This document shows positions 27,588 through 36,777 of a stretch of 64,000 nt of DNA, in pieces. The DNA comes from Microbacterium suwonense (GTDB lineage: Bacteria; Actinomycetota; Actinomycetes; Actinomycetales; Microbacteriaceae), in contig NZ_AP027728.1 in assembly GCF_030296555.1 (NCBI RefSeq), forward strand, positions 1,798,001 to 1,862,000, in the 5' to 3' direction. The position numbers and the translations under genes were made by a program. Under the pieces are notes generated by a model. That model made no database searches. It saw nothing but the letters and a program-made list of their open reading frames with translations, and had not been told where the DNA came from. How positions within the stretch are numbered: position 1 is the first letter of the stretch; each line of letters opens with the position of its first letter.

Positions 27588-28787
27588 ATGGACCGCATCG
27601 TGATCGCCGGCGCATCTATCGCCGGCGTGTCCGCAGCGCGAGAGCTGCGCCGCCACGGTTACCAGGGTTCGATCGCCCTGATCGACCAGGATCCGCTCGT
27701 CGCCTACCGGCGACCAGAAGTCTCCAAGGGCCTCCTGAGCGGCGCGGTATCGACCGAAACCATGAAGGTGCCGACTCCGGCGGACCTCGATCTAGCGCTC
27801 ATGTCGGGCGCGACTCTCGAGGGCCTGGACCCGCAGGCCCAGACGGTCCACGTCGCCGACATCGAGGGTGTGACTCAGAAGGTCGGGTATGACCGGCTCG
27901 TGATCGCGACGGGTTCTGAAGCCCGCCCCAGCCCGTTCTCTCCGACCCTGCAACGCGTGCACACACTGCGCACAAGCGCCGACGCGCTCGCGATGAAGGC
28001 GGACCTCGATCGCGCCAAAGACGTCGTCATCGTCGGCGCGGGATTCATCGGTCTCGAAGTCGCCGCCGTCGCTCGTTCCCTCGGAAAGTCCGTCACGGTC
28101 ATCGAGGCAGCCGAGATCCCGCTGTCGCGAGTGCTGGGTGACACCTTCGGCACGCACATCGCTCAGAAGCACCGCACCGCCGGGGTGAATCTCGTGCTCG
28201 GCGACGGCGTGGCGCGACTCGGCAGCGGAGGCGACGGAACAGTCTCCCACGTCGAGCTCACAAGTGGCGGGATCGTCCCCGCCGACGTCGTCCTCGTCGC
28301 GATCGGATCCCGCCCCGCCACAGCCTGGCTCGAGAACTCAGGGCTCCCGCTCGGCGACGGCGTCGAACTCGACGAGACGTGTGCAGTGCACGGCTTCGAG
28401 GGCACGATCGTGGCTGCGGGAGACGTCGCGTCATGGACGAACCCGCTCTACGAGCGTCGCATGCGCGTCGAGCACTGGACCAACGCCATCGAGCAGGCGG
28501 CCTATGCCGCCCGCCGGATCCACGGCGCGCACGACCCAGCGGGCTTCAGCAGCGCGCCATACTTCTGGTCTGATCAGTTCGGCCAGAAGATTCAGAGCAT
28601 CGGCTCTTCCTTCGGGTTCACCGACGAGACCGTGCTCGACCAGACGGACGACGCCATTCTCGTCGCGTACAGCCGAGGCGACCGGTTGCTGTCGATCGCC
28701 GGCATGAACGCCGGCACTCGAGTGATGATGATGCGCAAGCACGTGCTCGACGGAGTGCCCGTCGACTCGCTCGAGGTTGCCGCCTGA
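27588..28787 (+). CDS. Ferredoxin reductase (NAD(P)H, FAD-dependent)
   Basis: 399-residue putidaredoxin-reductase/rubredoxin-reductase type flavoprotein. The FAD motif is GASIAGVSAA (residues 7-16), the NAD motif is VVIVGAGFIGLEVAA in the middle, and GDVAS in the C-terminal third is the second FAD contact. The start ATG follows GGAGAGGAAG. It most likely passes electrons to the [3Fe-4S] ferredoxin at 33.4 kb and then to the P450, giving a complete class I system inside the island. The upstream sequence GTTCATGATAATC (27545-27557) is similar to elements upstream of other island genes. Confidence 0.92.
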   Translation: MDRIVIAGASIAGVSAARELRRHGYQGSIALIDQDPLVAYRRPEVSKGLLSGAVSTETMKVPTPADLDLALMSGATLEGLDPQAQTVHVADIEGVTQKVGYDRLVIATGSEARPSPFSPTLQRVHTLRTSADALAMKADLDRAKDVVIVGAGFIGLEVAAVARSLGKSVTVIEAAEIPLSRVLGDTFGTHIAQKHRTAGVNLVLGDGVARLGSGGDGTVSHVELTSGGIVPADVVLVAIGSRPATAWLENSGLPLGDGVELDETCAVHGFEGTIVAAGDVASWTNPLYERRMRVEHWTNAIEQAAYAARRIHGAHDPAGFSSAPYFWSDQFGQKIQSIGSSFGFTDETVLDQTDDAILVAYSRGDRLLSIAGMNAGTRVMMMRKHVLDGVPVDSLEVAA

Positions 28788-28811
28788 GAACACAGCGGTG
28801 ACGCTGCCCGG

Positions 28812-28855
28812 CGCAATGAAGGGGACGAGGTGTGAACCTCGCCCCCTTCATTGCG
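28812..28855. terminator. Bidirectional terminator after ferredoxin reductase gene
   Basis: CGCAATGAAGGGG and CCCCTTCATTGCG, with inner CGAGGT/ACCTCG, form a long stem with one mismatch around a 4-base loop, between two convergent genes. Confidence 0.85.
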
Positions 28856-28870
28856 TGAATCCCTTATCGA

Positions 28871-29763
28871 TCAGTCACGTATGCCCGCACGTTCGAGCAC
28901 CAGCTGAGCTACGCGGTAGTCCGGCATGGTCACGACGCGACCGTCCACGACTGCAGCCGGCTTGCCTTCGCTGAGGGCGCTCTCATACGCGCTGCTGGTC
29001 GCGCGCGCACGCTCCACCGCACTCGGCGACGGACGCATGACCTCGTTGATGATCGGCAGATGCGCCGGAGTCACCGCGATGCACGCGGTGTAGCCGAGGT
29101 CGGCCCAGGTGCGCACCAGCTGGGCGACCTTCGTCGTGTCCTTGTAGTCGGGTATGAGTGAGCCACCGGTCGCGAACAGACCGTGAGCCGCAGCGGCGAC
29201 CGCGATGCGCGAGCGCGCATATCCCGTCGTCAGCTCCGACAGCGCGCCGTCGTCGTCGAACGGTCGCGAGCCCATTTCCGCGGCGAGATCGACGTACCCG
29301 TAGTGCAGCCCGTCGACTGCTGCGTGCGCTGCCACGCGGTCGACTTCGGTCAGGGCACGCGGGGTCTCGATCATCACATGCAGGCCACGTCGCCGGCCCC
29401 CGCCTCCAGAATTCCGGCGACGGCGTCGAGTTCGTCGACCTCGTCGAGTTTCGGATAGGAGACCACGAAGTCGGTGTCGACGGCGGCGAGCGCTTCGAGA
29501 TCATCGCGTCCCCACGGACTCGCGAGGTTGTTGCAGCGAACGATGATGCGCCGTCCGCCGAAGTAATCCGGTTCACGCAGCGCCGCCACGATGGCGTCGC
29601 GCGCCGCTGCCTTCGTCGACGGCGCAGCGGAGTCCTCGAGGTCGAGCATGATCGCATCGACCGCAAGCTCCGGCACCTTCGACCAGTACTTGTCGTTGAG
29701 AATGGGGACTTCTATGACACTCACCATCGAGGCGTACGCCCGCCGGGCTTCCTTCTGCGTCAC
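28871..29763 (-). pseudogene. CitE/HpcH-type CoA-ester lyase, frameshifted
   Basis: TIM-barrel lyase of the CitE-like family (malyl-, citramalyl- or hydroxyacyl-CoA lyases). Present are AIMLDLEDSA with the metal-ligand Asp, RRIIVRCNN with the CoA-binding Arg, MIETPRAL with the second metal ligand, and the GGSLIPDYKD and CIAVTPAHLPIIN region. The frame breaks at the CCCCC run 29397-29401; one extra base gives a continuous reading through LEAGG to VMIETPRAL and about 297 residues. Start GTG 29763 follows GAGGGG. It is the last gene of the CoA-module operon. Confidence 0.83.
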
Positions 29764-29764
29764 G

Positions 29765-30607
29765 TCACTGCCCCTCGGCGAAATGCGCCTGGAGCTCCTC
29801 GAGGAACTTGTCGGGCTGCTCACGAGGAACGTAGTGTCCCGTCTCGAACCAGACGGCGCGCGCGTTCGGCATGACGGTCGTCATCCGCTCCACGAGCGCC
29901 TCGTCCAGCACGTTGCTGGTGCGTCCAACCATCAACAGCGTGGGCATCGTCGCTTTCGCGGACATGTCCCAGAGATACGGGATGTCCGGAAGGCTTGCCG
30001 AGCCGGTGATCCACTGCACGTCGGGATCCGCCTTCAGCACGAGTTTGCCGGCCCAGTTGCGCCGCAGCTGGTGCTCGACATGAAGGTCGATGAGCTCTTC
30101 GACCCACTCCGGGTGCTCATTCTTGTAGTAGTCCCACGCCTCCTGTGCATTGCGGAATCCGCGAATGGACACCGTCCTCTGAATAAAGTCGCGCATGTAC
30201 TCGGCGCCCGCCCGCGTTGTCTCGGGACCTGCGTCGGACAGCGACAGAGTCTTCACCCGGTCAGCGTGCTCCCCGGCGTAGGCGATGGCCACGCGCACGC
30301 CCGCGGAGTGGCCAACCAGATGGAAGGGAGCGACGATGCCGAGTTCGTCGACGAGGGCCGCGATGTCGTTCATCAGCGTGCGAACGCGATACCCGTTCTT
30401 GCTCCAGTCGCTCTCGCCGTGACCACGCAGATCCGGAGCGATCACTCGATGATCCTTTGCGAGCCCGCGGGCGACCAGGTCCCACGTATGCGCCTGCACG
30501 TTGAGACCGTGGATCAGGATCACGGGCTCTTTGCTGGGGTCTCCCCACTCGACGTAGTGAATACGAGTACCGCCTGCGTTGACGTAACCGTCCTGGTAGT
30601 CCTTCAC
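29765..30607 (-). CDS. Alpha/beta hydrolase
   Basis: 280-residue serine hydrolase. The oxyanion motif is HGLNVQAHTW, the nucleophile elbow GHSAGV, the acid is in VGRTSNVLDEA or nearby, and the His in ETGHYVPREQPD. The layout is like epoxide hydrolases, ring-fission hydrolases and haloperoxidases, so the reaction could be C-C, ester or lactone hydrolysis. In this island a lactone or enol-lactone produced after ring cleavage would be a natural substrate (inference). It is separated from the CoA-transferase gene by only 28 bp. Confidence 0.88.
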   Translation of the reverse strand: MKDYQDGYVNAGGTRIHYVEWGDPSKEPVILIHGLNVQAHTWDLVARGLAKDHRVIAPDLRGHGESDWSKNGYRVRTLMNDIAALVDELGIVAPFHLVGHSAGVRVAIAYAGEHADRVKTLSLSDAGPETTRAGAEYMRDFIQRTVSIRGFRNAQEAWDYYKNEHPEWVEELIDLHVEHQLRRNWAGKLVLKADPDVQWITGSASLPDIPYLWDMSAKATMPTLLMVGRTSNVLDEALVERMTTVMPNARAVWFETGHYVPREQPDKFLEELQAHFAEGQ

Positions 30608-30635
30608 GTGCTCTTCCCTCTCGTTGGTTTCTTCT

Positions 30636-31850
30636 TCAGATCACACCGGCTGTGCGCAGCCGATCGAGTTCTTCCGCGCTTCGCGCCAGCATCTCTCCGT
30701 AGACCTGCTGATTGTGCTCACCCAGCGCAGGTGCGGAATGCCGCACAGCGCCCGGGTGATTGACCATGCGCGGCACGACGTTCTGCATGCGCACCTCACC
30801 CAGATCGGGGTCATCCACGGTGACGACAGCATCGAGCTCGCGGTAAGTCGGATCCTTGAGGATGTCCTCGACGGAAAAAATGGCGGATGCCACTACTTCG
30901 AGGCGCTCCATCTCATCCAGGCACTCTGCGAGCGTGTGCGCGGAGATCCACTCCGCGAGCAGTGCATCCAGGTGCTCTCGCCGCTCGGCCTGCATGGCTG
31001 AGGTCGCGTAGTCCTCCACATGCTGCCCGAGCAGCTCGGCGACGTTGCGGACGGACCGCGGGGTCCCGGATGTCACGGTCATCCACTCGCCGTCACCCGT
31101 CCGGAACGTGTTGATCACCGCGGCGGGCGCGGCCTGAAGGCTGTTGCCCACGCGTTCCGGGCTCCGCCCGAGCTGGTCGTGGAAGATGACCTGCCATTCG
31201 ATGAGCCTGTAGAGCGACTCGAACAGCGACAGGTCGATCCACTCGCCCTGGAAATCGGGATCGTGGTCCCGTCGGTACAGCGCTGCCATGATCGCGTAGG
31301 CGCCCATGAGACCCGTGACTGAGTCGCCATGGGAGAAGCCGGTGTGCACCGGCGGGCCGTCCGGGAATCCGGTGATGTTCACGACGCCGCTCATCGCCTC
31401 GCCGACCTTGCCGAATCCGGGGCTGTTGCGCTTGCTCGACACCAATCCGAATCCGGTGACCTGCAGCATGATCAACCGAGGGTTGATGCGCTGCAGGCTG
31501 GTGAAATCGAGTTGCCAGCGCTCGAGTGTCGCCGCGCGGAAGTTCACGATGACGACGTCGGCCCAGCGCACCAGATCCCGTGCGAGCTCACGCCCCTCCT
31601 CGTTGCGGAGATCCAGAGTCACCGAACGCTTGTTCCGCGCTGACACCTTCCACCAGAGATGAATGCCGTTCTTCGTCGGGCCCGCTTTGCGCTGCGGGTC
31701 GCCGTGCGCGGGGTCCTCCACGTGCACGACGTCCGCGCCGAGGTCCGCCAGCAGCGTGCCCGCCAGCGGGCCGGCGATCACATGGGCGAACTCGACGACC
31801 TTCAACCCGCTCAGCGTGGCGTTGTCTTTTCCCTTGTCAGTGATATTCAT
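30636..31850 (-). CDS. Family III (CaiB/BaiF) CoA-transferase
   Basis: 404-residue CoA-transferase with the N-terminal VVEFAHVIAGPLAGTLLADLGADVVHVE block, the KRSVTLDLRNEEG stretch, and the GEWIDLSLFES segment typical of the family. Family III enzymes activate carboxylates such as carnitine, oxalate, mesaconate, itaconate or benzylsuccinate using another CoA thioester. Neighbours are a mesaconyl-CoA-hydratase-like MaoC protein and two CitE-type lyases, the same trio used for itaconate or mesaconate breakdown. Start ATG 31850; the longer open frame has no homology-like content. Confidence 0.92.
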   Translation of the reverse strand: MNITDKGKDNATLSGLKVVEFAHVIAGPLAGTLLADLGADVVHVEDPAHGDPQRKAGPTKNGIHLWWKVSARNKRSVTLDLRNEEGRELARDLVRWADVVIVNFRAATLERWQLDFTSLQRINPRLIMLQVTGFGLVSSKRNSPGFGKVGEAMSGVVNITGFPDGPPVHTGFSHGDSVTGLMGAYAIMAALYRRDHDPDFQGEWIDLSLFESLYRLIEWQVIFHDQLGRSPERVGNSLQAAPAAVINTFRTGDGEWMTVTSGTPRSVRNVAELLGQHVEDYATSAMQAERREHLDALLAEWISAHTLAECLDEMERLEVVASAIFSVEDILKDPTYRELDAVVTVDDPDLGEVRMQNVVPRMVNHPGAVRHSAPALGEHNQQVYGEMLARSAEELDRLRTAGVI

Positions 31851-31894
31851 TGATCCATTCCCATCCGTTTCGCGTGCGGCTCTCCGTCGAGCCG

Positions 31895-32425
31895 TCACAC
31901 CGCCCAGTCCGACACCGGATCAGGGAAGACACTCGCCGCCTGAGGTGCGGTGCGCCGGTACATCATGAATGTCCGCAGGTACTGCACGACGGTCTCGCCG
32001 CGCTGGTTGATCCCTCGCGTGCGGATCGAGACGATCCCCTGGTGCGGCCGCGACTGCGATTCGCGTTTGCCTATGACCTCGCTCTCAGACCAGAGGGTGT
32101 CGCCGGCGAACACCGGCGTAGGCATCGAGATCGAGTCCCATGCGAGGTTGGCCATGGCGTTCTCACTCGTATCCGCGACGGAGAGACCGACCACGATCGA
32201 CAGAGTCAGGCACGAATTGACCAGCGGCTCCTTGAACTCGGTCTTCGCCGCGAACTCCGCGTTGAAGTGCACCTGGTTCGTGTTTCCGGTCAACAGGGTG
32301 AACCAGGTGTTGTCGACCTGATCGATCGTGCGTCCGAGCCGGCTCCGGTAGACGTCGCCCACTTCCATGTCTTCGAAGTACCGCCCGCGCCATTCCTTGG
32401 GCGCCATCGGCTCCATCTCATCCAT
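31895..32425 (-). CDS. MaoC-family hydratase, mesaconyl-CoA hydratase-like
   Basis: 176-residue hot-dog fold hydratase. The segments NTNQVHFNAEFAAKTEF, PLVNSCLTLSIVVGLSVADT, TPVFAGDTLWSESEV and RESQSRPHQGIVSIRTRGIN follow the pattern I know from mesaconyl-CoA and related hydratases that sit next to CitE-like lyases. It would hydrate a branched enoyl-CoA so that the lyase can cleave the resulting hydroxyacyl-CoA. It overlaps the upstream lyase gene by 8 bp. Subfamily assignment rests on motif memory, not on a search. Confidence 0.85.
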   Translation of the reverse strand: MDEMEPMAPKEWRGRYFEDMEVGDVYRSRLGRTIDQVDNTWFTLLTGNTNQVHFNAEFAAKTEFKEPLVNSCLTLSIVVGLSVADTSENAMANLAWDSISMPTPVFAGDTLWSESEVIGKRESQSRPHQGIVSIRTRGINQRGETVVQYLRTFMMYRRTAPQAASVFPDPVSDWAV

Positions 32426-33265
32426 TTCGTTCTGCCTCCTCCATCCGTCGCGCCCGCGCGAGGATCTGTTGGGCCCGCATGATCACGGGTCGATCGACAA
32501 ATGCTCCATCGGGAGCGATACCCACGCCGGAGACGCTCTCCGCCATTGCGCGCGCGATCTCGACCACTTCACGGGCTCGATCGACGGTCGCGATGTTCGG
32601 GGTGTGCTCGTCGTTCGCGATCCCGACCTGGTCGGGATGAATGCATGCTTTCGCGCTGAACCCCAACGCACTCCCCCGCCGCGTCGACACGCGCATGCCC
32701 TCGGGGTCTCTGACATCGAGATGCACGGCGTCGATGGGTGCCTCGATTCCCGCCGCTGCTGATGCCATCGCGAGTCTGGCGCGCGGGTAGGCGAGTTCGG
32801 TCTCCGCAAGGGTGAGCTCCAGCCCGAGATCGGCTGCGAGGTCCGCCGAGCCCAGCATGAGTCTGCGGACTCGGGGTCCTGCGCGACGGCCAGCGCCTCC
32901 TCTACACCGATCGCCGTTTCGATCAGGGCGATCAGGGGCCCCGGCACCTCGCTTGCGTTCGGAAGGCCGGAACGCGATGCCTTCGGCACCATGACGGCGG
33001 CCAGACCTCCGAGTTCCTCCATCAGGTCCCGATCGTCGGCCCACCATGCTGTGTCGACGCCGTTAGGTCGGATCACGATCGGCTTGAGCCCCCACGCGGA
33101 GGTGTCGAGGCGTCGAAGCACCGCGCGCGCCTCACTCTTCATCTCGGGGTGAACGGCATCCTCCAGGTCGATCACCACCGCATCGGCAGGGCTCCGGAGC
33201 GCCTTCTCGATGCGCCCCTCGTCGATCGCTGAGACGAAGAGCAATGATCGCCACCCGTACTCCAC
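32418..33265 (-). pseudogene. CitE-like hydroxyacyl-CoA lyase, frameshifted
   Basis: Second CitE/HpcH-type lyase of the operon. Seen are RSLLFVSA at the N terminus, VVIDLEDAVHPEMK (metal ligand), KPIVIRPNG, LIALIETAIGVEEAL, LMLGSADLAADLG and the late KACIHPDQVGIAN. The frame breaks at the GGGG run 32873-32876; one added base reads QDPRVRRLMLGSADLAAD and gives about 282 residues. Start GTG 33265 has a near-perfect AGGAGGT seven bases upstream. First gene of the five-gene CoA module; GATAATGATAAT sits upstream as a probable -10 region. Confidence 0.85.
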
Positions 33266-33380
33266 TGTTAACACCTCCTGTTCCGAATTATCATTATCAC
33301 GAATTTTTGGACACACGATCCCGCCGTTCTCCAGACCGAAACAGGCTCGCGCCGCTCACCGGCGCCGGGTCATTCCTTGA

Positions 33381-33572
33381 CTAGCTCTGGAGTTCGATGG
33401 CGAGGGCGGGGCACATCGCGGCAGCCCGCTCCACCTCGTCGAGGTCGCCCTCATCGATGACGTCCTGCTTGAGGATGACGAGACCGTCGTCATCGAGGTC
33501 GAAGTACTTGGGCGATACTGCCACGCAGTTACCGGCGCCGATGCAGCGCTCTCGGAAGATCTCGATTGCCAT
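33381..33572 (-). CDS. [3Fe-4S] ferredoxin of P450 system
   Basis: 63-residue bacterial ferredoxin. The cluster ligands are C10, C16 and C54 in CIGAGNC and MCPALAI; the position of the usual second Cys is Ala13, the signature of a three-iron cluster. It is encoded 31 bp downstream of the P450 in the same orientation, as in many actinobacterial CYP105-type systems, and should carry electrons from the reductase at 27.6 kb. Confidence 0.94.
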   Translation of the reverse strand: MAIEIFRERCIGAGNCVAVSPKYFDLDDDGLVILKQDVIDEGDLDEVERAAAMCPALAIELQS

Positions 33573-33603
33573 GATTGCCTTTCTGAGTATGGGGTGCGCG
33601 AAG

Positions 33604-34833
33604 TCACCACGTGATCGGGAGCGCCTTGACGCCGTAGATCATCGAATTGCGGAACTCGATCTGCCCTTCAGGCACAGCGAGCGCGAGATTCGGGAAGCGC
33701 TTTAGCAGGCGCGTGAACGCCACCTGAAGTTCGAGTCGGGCAAGATTCTGCCCGAGGCACTGATGGATCCCGAAACCGAAAGCGACGTGGTCACGCGCGT
33801 CGCGAGTGATGTCAAACCGATGCGGGTCCGTGAAGACCTCTGGATCGTGGTTCGCCGCCGGAACCGGCGCGAGTATGCCCGACCCGGCAGGGATGACCTG
33901 ATCGCGGATGGCCACGTCCTCCGTGGCCACGCGCGAAGCGACGTGATGCGCGACGGACAGGTAGCGCAGCATCTCCTCGATCGCAGATGTCGCGAGGCCC
34001 TCGTCGGCGCGGAGCATCGCCGCCTGATCCGGGTGACGCAGCAACAGGATCGTACCGAGCGCGAGCATGTTCGCCGTCGTGTCGAAGCCGCCGACGATGA
34101 GCAGATTCAGGATGCCGAGCAGCCCCGAGTTCTCGATGTTGCCGGCCTCGAGCTGCTCGGTGACGAGCTTGCCGACCAGGTCGTCGGTGGGGTTCTTGAT
34201 GCGCTGCTGGACGAGGTCGTCGAGGTACGCGGTCATCTCGGCTGCTGCAGCGGCAGACACCGCAGGCGGGCTGTCCAGGTCCATCCAGCGGTTGACCATG
34301 TCGAGCAGACCCGGCCCCTCGCTCTCCGGGAGTCCGAGGATCTCGCAGATCGCGATCGAAGGAAGCGGCTCGGCGAACACGGTGAGGAAGTCGACAGGGG
34401 CACCGTCCGCGCCGAGCTCTGCCATACGGTCCAACAGCAGATCCACGACGCGCTCGACGAACGGACGCAGCTTCGCGACCTCGGGAACGGACAGGGCACG
34501 AGCGACCATCCGCCGCTGCCGAAGGTGCTCGGCGCCGTCCATGCGGATGAACCCGCGCTGAGATCCGCGCGAGGCCTCGTGGTTCGCGCTGGAGTTCGGA
34601 TACCCGGGGATGCTGGAATTCGCCGACATCGCGGGGTTGCGAAGCAGGTTGCGGATATCCTCATGCCGGGTGGCCATCCACGCCTGCGAGTCGTTCCACA
34701 GCCGCACTGGCGTCACACCGCCGGACGCGCGCGCCTCATCGAAATCCGGGGCCGGAAGCAGGGGATCCTGCCGGGTGAACGGCCACTTGTACTCTCGTGT
34801 TACCGCAGCGGATGCTTTTGTGCTGGTAGACAT
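33604..34833 (-). CDS. Cytochrome P450
   Basis: 409-residue soluble bacterial P450. Heme ligand Cys359 lies in FGFGIHQCLGQNLA, the I-helix oxygen-activation motif is GGFDTT (248-253), and ExxR is E287-R290. RMDGAEHLRQRRMVARAL is the usual C-helix region. Start ATG follows AGGAGACACCG. The gene is followed by its ferredoxin, and the island contains a 6-oxocamphor-hydrolase-like enzyme and carveol-dehydrogenase-like SDR. Hydroxylation of a cyclic terpenoid-like substrate is therefore the best hypothesis. The promoter shares a 16-mer with the promoter at 25.7 kb. Confidence 0.95.
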   Translation of the reverse strand: MSTSTKASAAVTREYKWPFTRQDPLLPAPDFDEARASGGVTPVRLWNDSQAWMATRHEDIRNLLRNPAMSANSSIPGYPNSSANHEASRGSQRGFIRMDGAEHLRQRRMVARALSVPEVAKLRPFVERVVDLLLDRMAELGADGAPVDFLTVFAEPLPSIAICEILGLPESEGPGLLDMVNRWMDLDSPPAVSAAAAAEMTAYLDDLVQQRIKNPTDDLVGKLVTEQLEAGNIENSGLLGILNLLIVGGFDTTANMLALGTILLLRHPDQAAMLRADEGLATSAIEEMLRYLSVAHHVASRVATEDVAIRDQVIPAGSGILAPVPAANHDPEVFTDPHRFDITRDARDHVAFGFGIHQCLGQNLARLELQVAFTRLLKRFPNLALAVPEGQIEFRNSMIYGVKALPITW

Positions 34834-34844
34834 CGGTGTCTCCT

Positions 34845-34870
34845 ATCTATGCGTATGATAGTACCATATA
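34845..34870 (-). promoter_or_regulatory. P450 promoter element in divergent region
   Basis: On the minus strand TATCAT (34855-34860) serves as -10 within the 16-mer shared with 25692-25707. The matching -35 region is weak, which suggests an activator. On the plus strand the same interval reads TATGAT and may serve the HtaA-domain gene at 34881. Confidence 0.5.
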
Positions 34871-34880
34871 TCGAGGGGTG

Positions 34881-35396
34881 ATGAACATGAACGCTTCCCA
34901 CGAGAACAGTGATCAGATGACCCGGGGACTGACGTGGAACGTCAAGGACTCACTGCTCGCGTACGTCTCACGGCTGGCCGACGGCGCCGTGCTCGTTGAC
35001 GGGGGTGCGGAGTTCACGGCCGATGGCAGCATCCGGTTCCCGCACTCCCCGGTTGCGAACGATGACGGCGCTGCATCCGGCCCCACGTTCACGTTCAGCG
35101 GTTCACTCACCCTCTCCGGACACGACGAGCTCCTCCATATCTCCATCGAAGGACCAGCAGTCAGCGTGATGGGCGACGAGATCGAGGTGAGCGGCGTGGA
35201 CGCGTTGACCGGCATGCGAGTCACGATCGCTCTGGGCACGGTGACGAGCCGACGAGAGACCGACGACGATCTCGTGGTCGAGGCCTCATCCCTCGCCCTC
35301 CAGGAGTCGGCGACCGAACTCTTCGCGCACCAATACCCCCTCGGCACGATCCTCTCGCCTCTGCTCATGTGCGTTCCTCTTCGCCGGCCCGTGTGA
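34881..35396 (+). CDS. HtaA-domain protein, cytoplasmic
   Basis: 171-residue single-domain protein. LTWNVKDSLLAYVSRLADGAVLV near the N terminus, FTFSGSLTLSGHDELLHISIEGPAV in the middle and the late VEASSLALQESATELF follow the HtaA pattern known from corynebacterial heme-uptake proteins. Those are secreted or membrane-anchored; this one has no signal peptide or membrane helix. It is divergent from the P450 gene with a 47-bp gap. A role in handling heme or a hydrophobic substrate for the P450 is possible but untested. Start ATG follows GAGGGG. Confidence 0.7.
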   Translation: MNMNASHENSDQMTRGLTWNVKDSLLAYVSRLADGAVLVDGGAEFTADGSIRFPHSPVANDDGAASGPTFTFSGSLTLSGHDELLHISIEGPAVSVMGDEIEVSGVDALTGMRVTIALGTVTSRRETDDDLVVEASSLALQESATELFAHQYPLGTILSPLLMCVPLRRPV

Positions 35397-35403
35397 CCGC
35401 GCC

Positions 35404-36749
35404 TCAGAGGCGCTCGGCGCCCTGAGTCACAGCTCCTGCCGCATCGTCGCGCACGTCTTCCCCCAGAGGATCGACCGCTCGACGACGCAGCACGACCACG
35501 CCGATCGCGGCGATGGCACTCACGGCCGCCGAGATGATCGCGAGCGTCGGCCATGATCCGCCCTCGGCGATTATCCAGGTCGCGACGAACGGCGTGAAAC
35601 CACCCGCCAGCGCCCCCAGTTGCATGCCGACCGAGATCCCGGTCACACGCACATCCGTGCGGAACATCTCGGAGTAGTACGCGGGCACCACACCGACGAT
35701 GGCGGCCTGGCCGAAGTTGAGTACGGCCATCATGCCCAGGAAGACCCAGAACGGCATGACCGTGTGAAGACTCAGGAAGAACGCGAACAGGAAGGCACTC
35801 TGCAGAATCAGCCCGATGATCAGCACGGGCTTTCGACCGATGCGATCGGAGAGCGCCCCCACAGGATCATCGCGACGACATTCGTCAGCGTGACGATGGT
35901 CAGCGAGTGCAGAAGATACTCGTTGACGAGGACGTCGATGCTGTAGGCGTAGTTCAGTGAGAAAACTGTCACGAGGTAGAACGCGATGTTCTGCGCCGCG
36001 AAGACGAACATGCTGACGAGGATCGCCTTCGGATGCTTGCGGAAAACCTCGACGAACGGCAGTCGCCGTACCTGCTTGTCCGTCGCGGCTTGCGCCTTGA
36101 CGAAGTCCTCCGGCTCGGCGATCGAGCGGCGGACGACGAAGCCGACGAGGAGCACGACGATGCTCGCCAGGAAGGGGATGCGCCACCCCCAGGCCGCGAA
36201 CTGGTCTTCGGGCAGAAGGACGACCATCGCGAATATGAACGATCCGAGCGCGGTACCGGCGTTGGTCCCGGCTGTCGAGAACGCGCCGAGGAAGCCGCGT
36301 CGTCGCCGCGGCGCCGCCTCGACCGCGAGCGCAGCCGCCCCGCCGAGCTCGCCGCCCGCGGCGAGCCCCTGGATGATGCGCAGCACCACAAGCAGAACTG
36401 GCGCAAGCAGGCCGACCTGCGCGTAACTGGGCAGCAGCCCCATGCAGAATGTCACGCCGCCCATTAGCCACAGCGTGAGCACCAGCATCCGCTTCCGGCC
36501 GTATCGGTCGCCGATGTGCCCGAACAGCACGGCGCCGGCGGGCCGGGCGAGGAAGGCCACACCGAACGTGGCGAACGCCGCGAGTGTGCCGGTGACGGGA
36601 TCGAGGTCGGGGAAGAACAACTTCGGGAAGACGAGCGCGGCTGCAGCCCCGTAGATGAAGAAGTCGTAGAACTCCATCACTCCGCCGACGAAGCTGGCCG
36701 CGGCTGATCGCTTCGCCTGAGAGCCGATCTGGCCCGTTCGATTTGTCAT
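35404..36749 (-). pseudogene. MHS-type MFS transporter, frameshifted
   Basis: Twelve-helix metabolite:H+ symporter of the shikimate/alpha-ketoglutarate (MHS) group. FDFFIYGAAAAL-like helix 1 (EFYDFFIYG), the loop GHIGDRYGRKRMLV between helices 2 and 3, RIIQGLAAGGELGGA, and the second-half repeat DRIGRKPVLI are visible. The frame breaks at the CCCCC run 35856-35860; one more base joins ILWG to ALSDRIGRKP and gives about 448 residues. It probably imports the island's substrate or an acid intermediate. It is convergent with the HtaA gene with a 7-bp gap. Confidence 0.88.
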
Positions 36750-36777
36750 GTGATTCTCCTCGTGTCGTCTTTGACCG

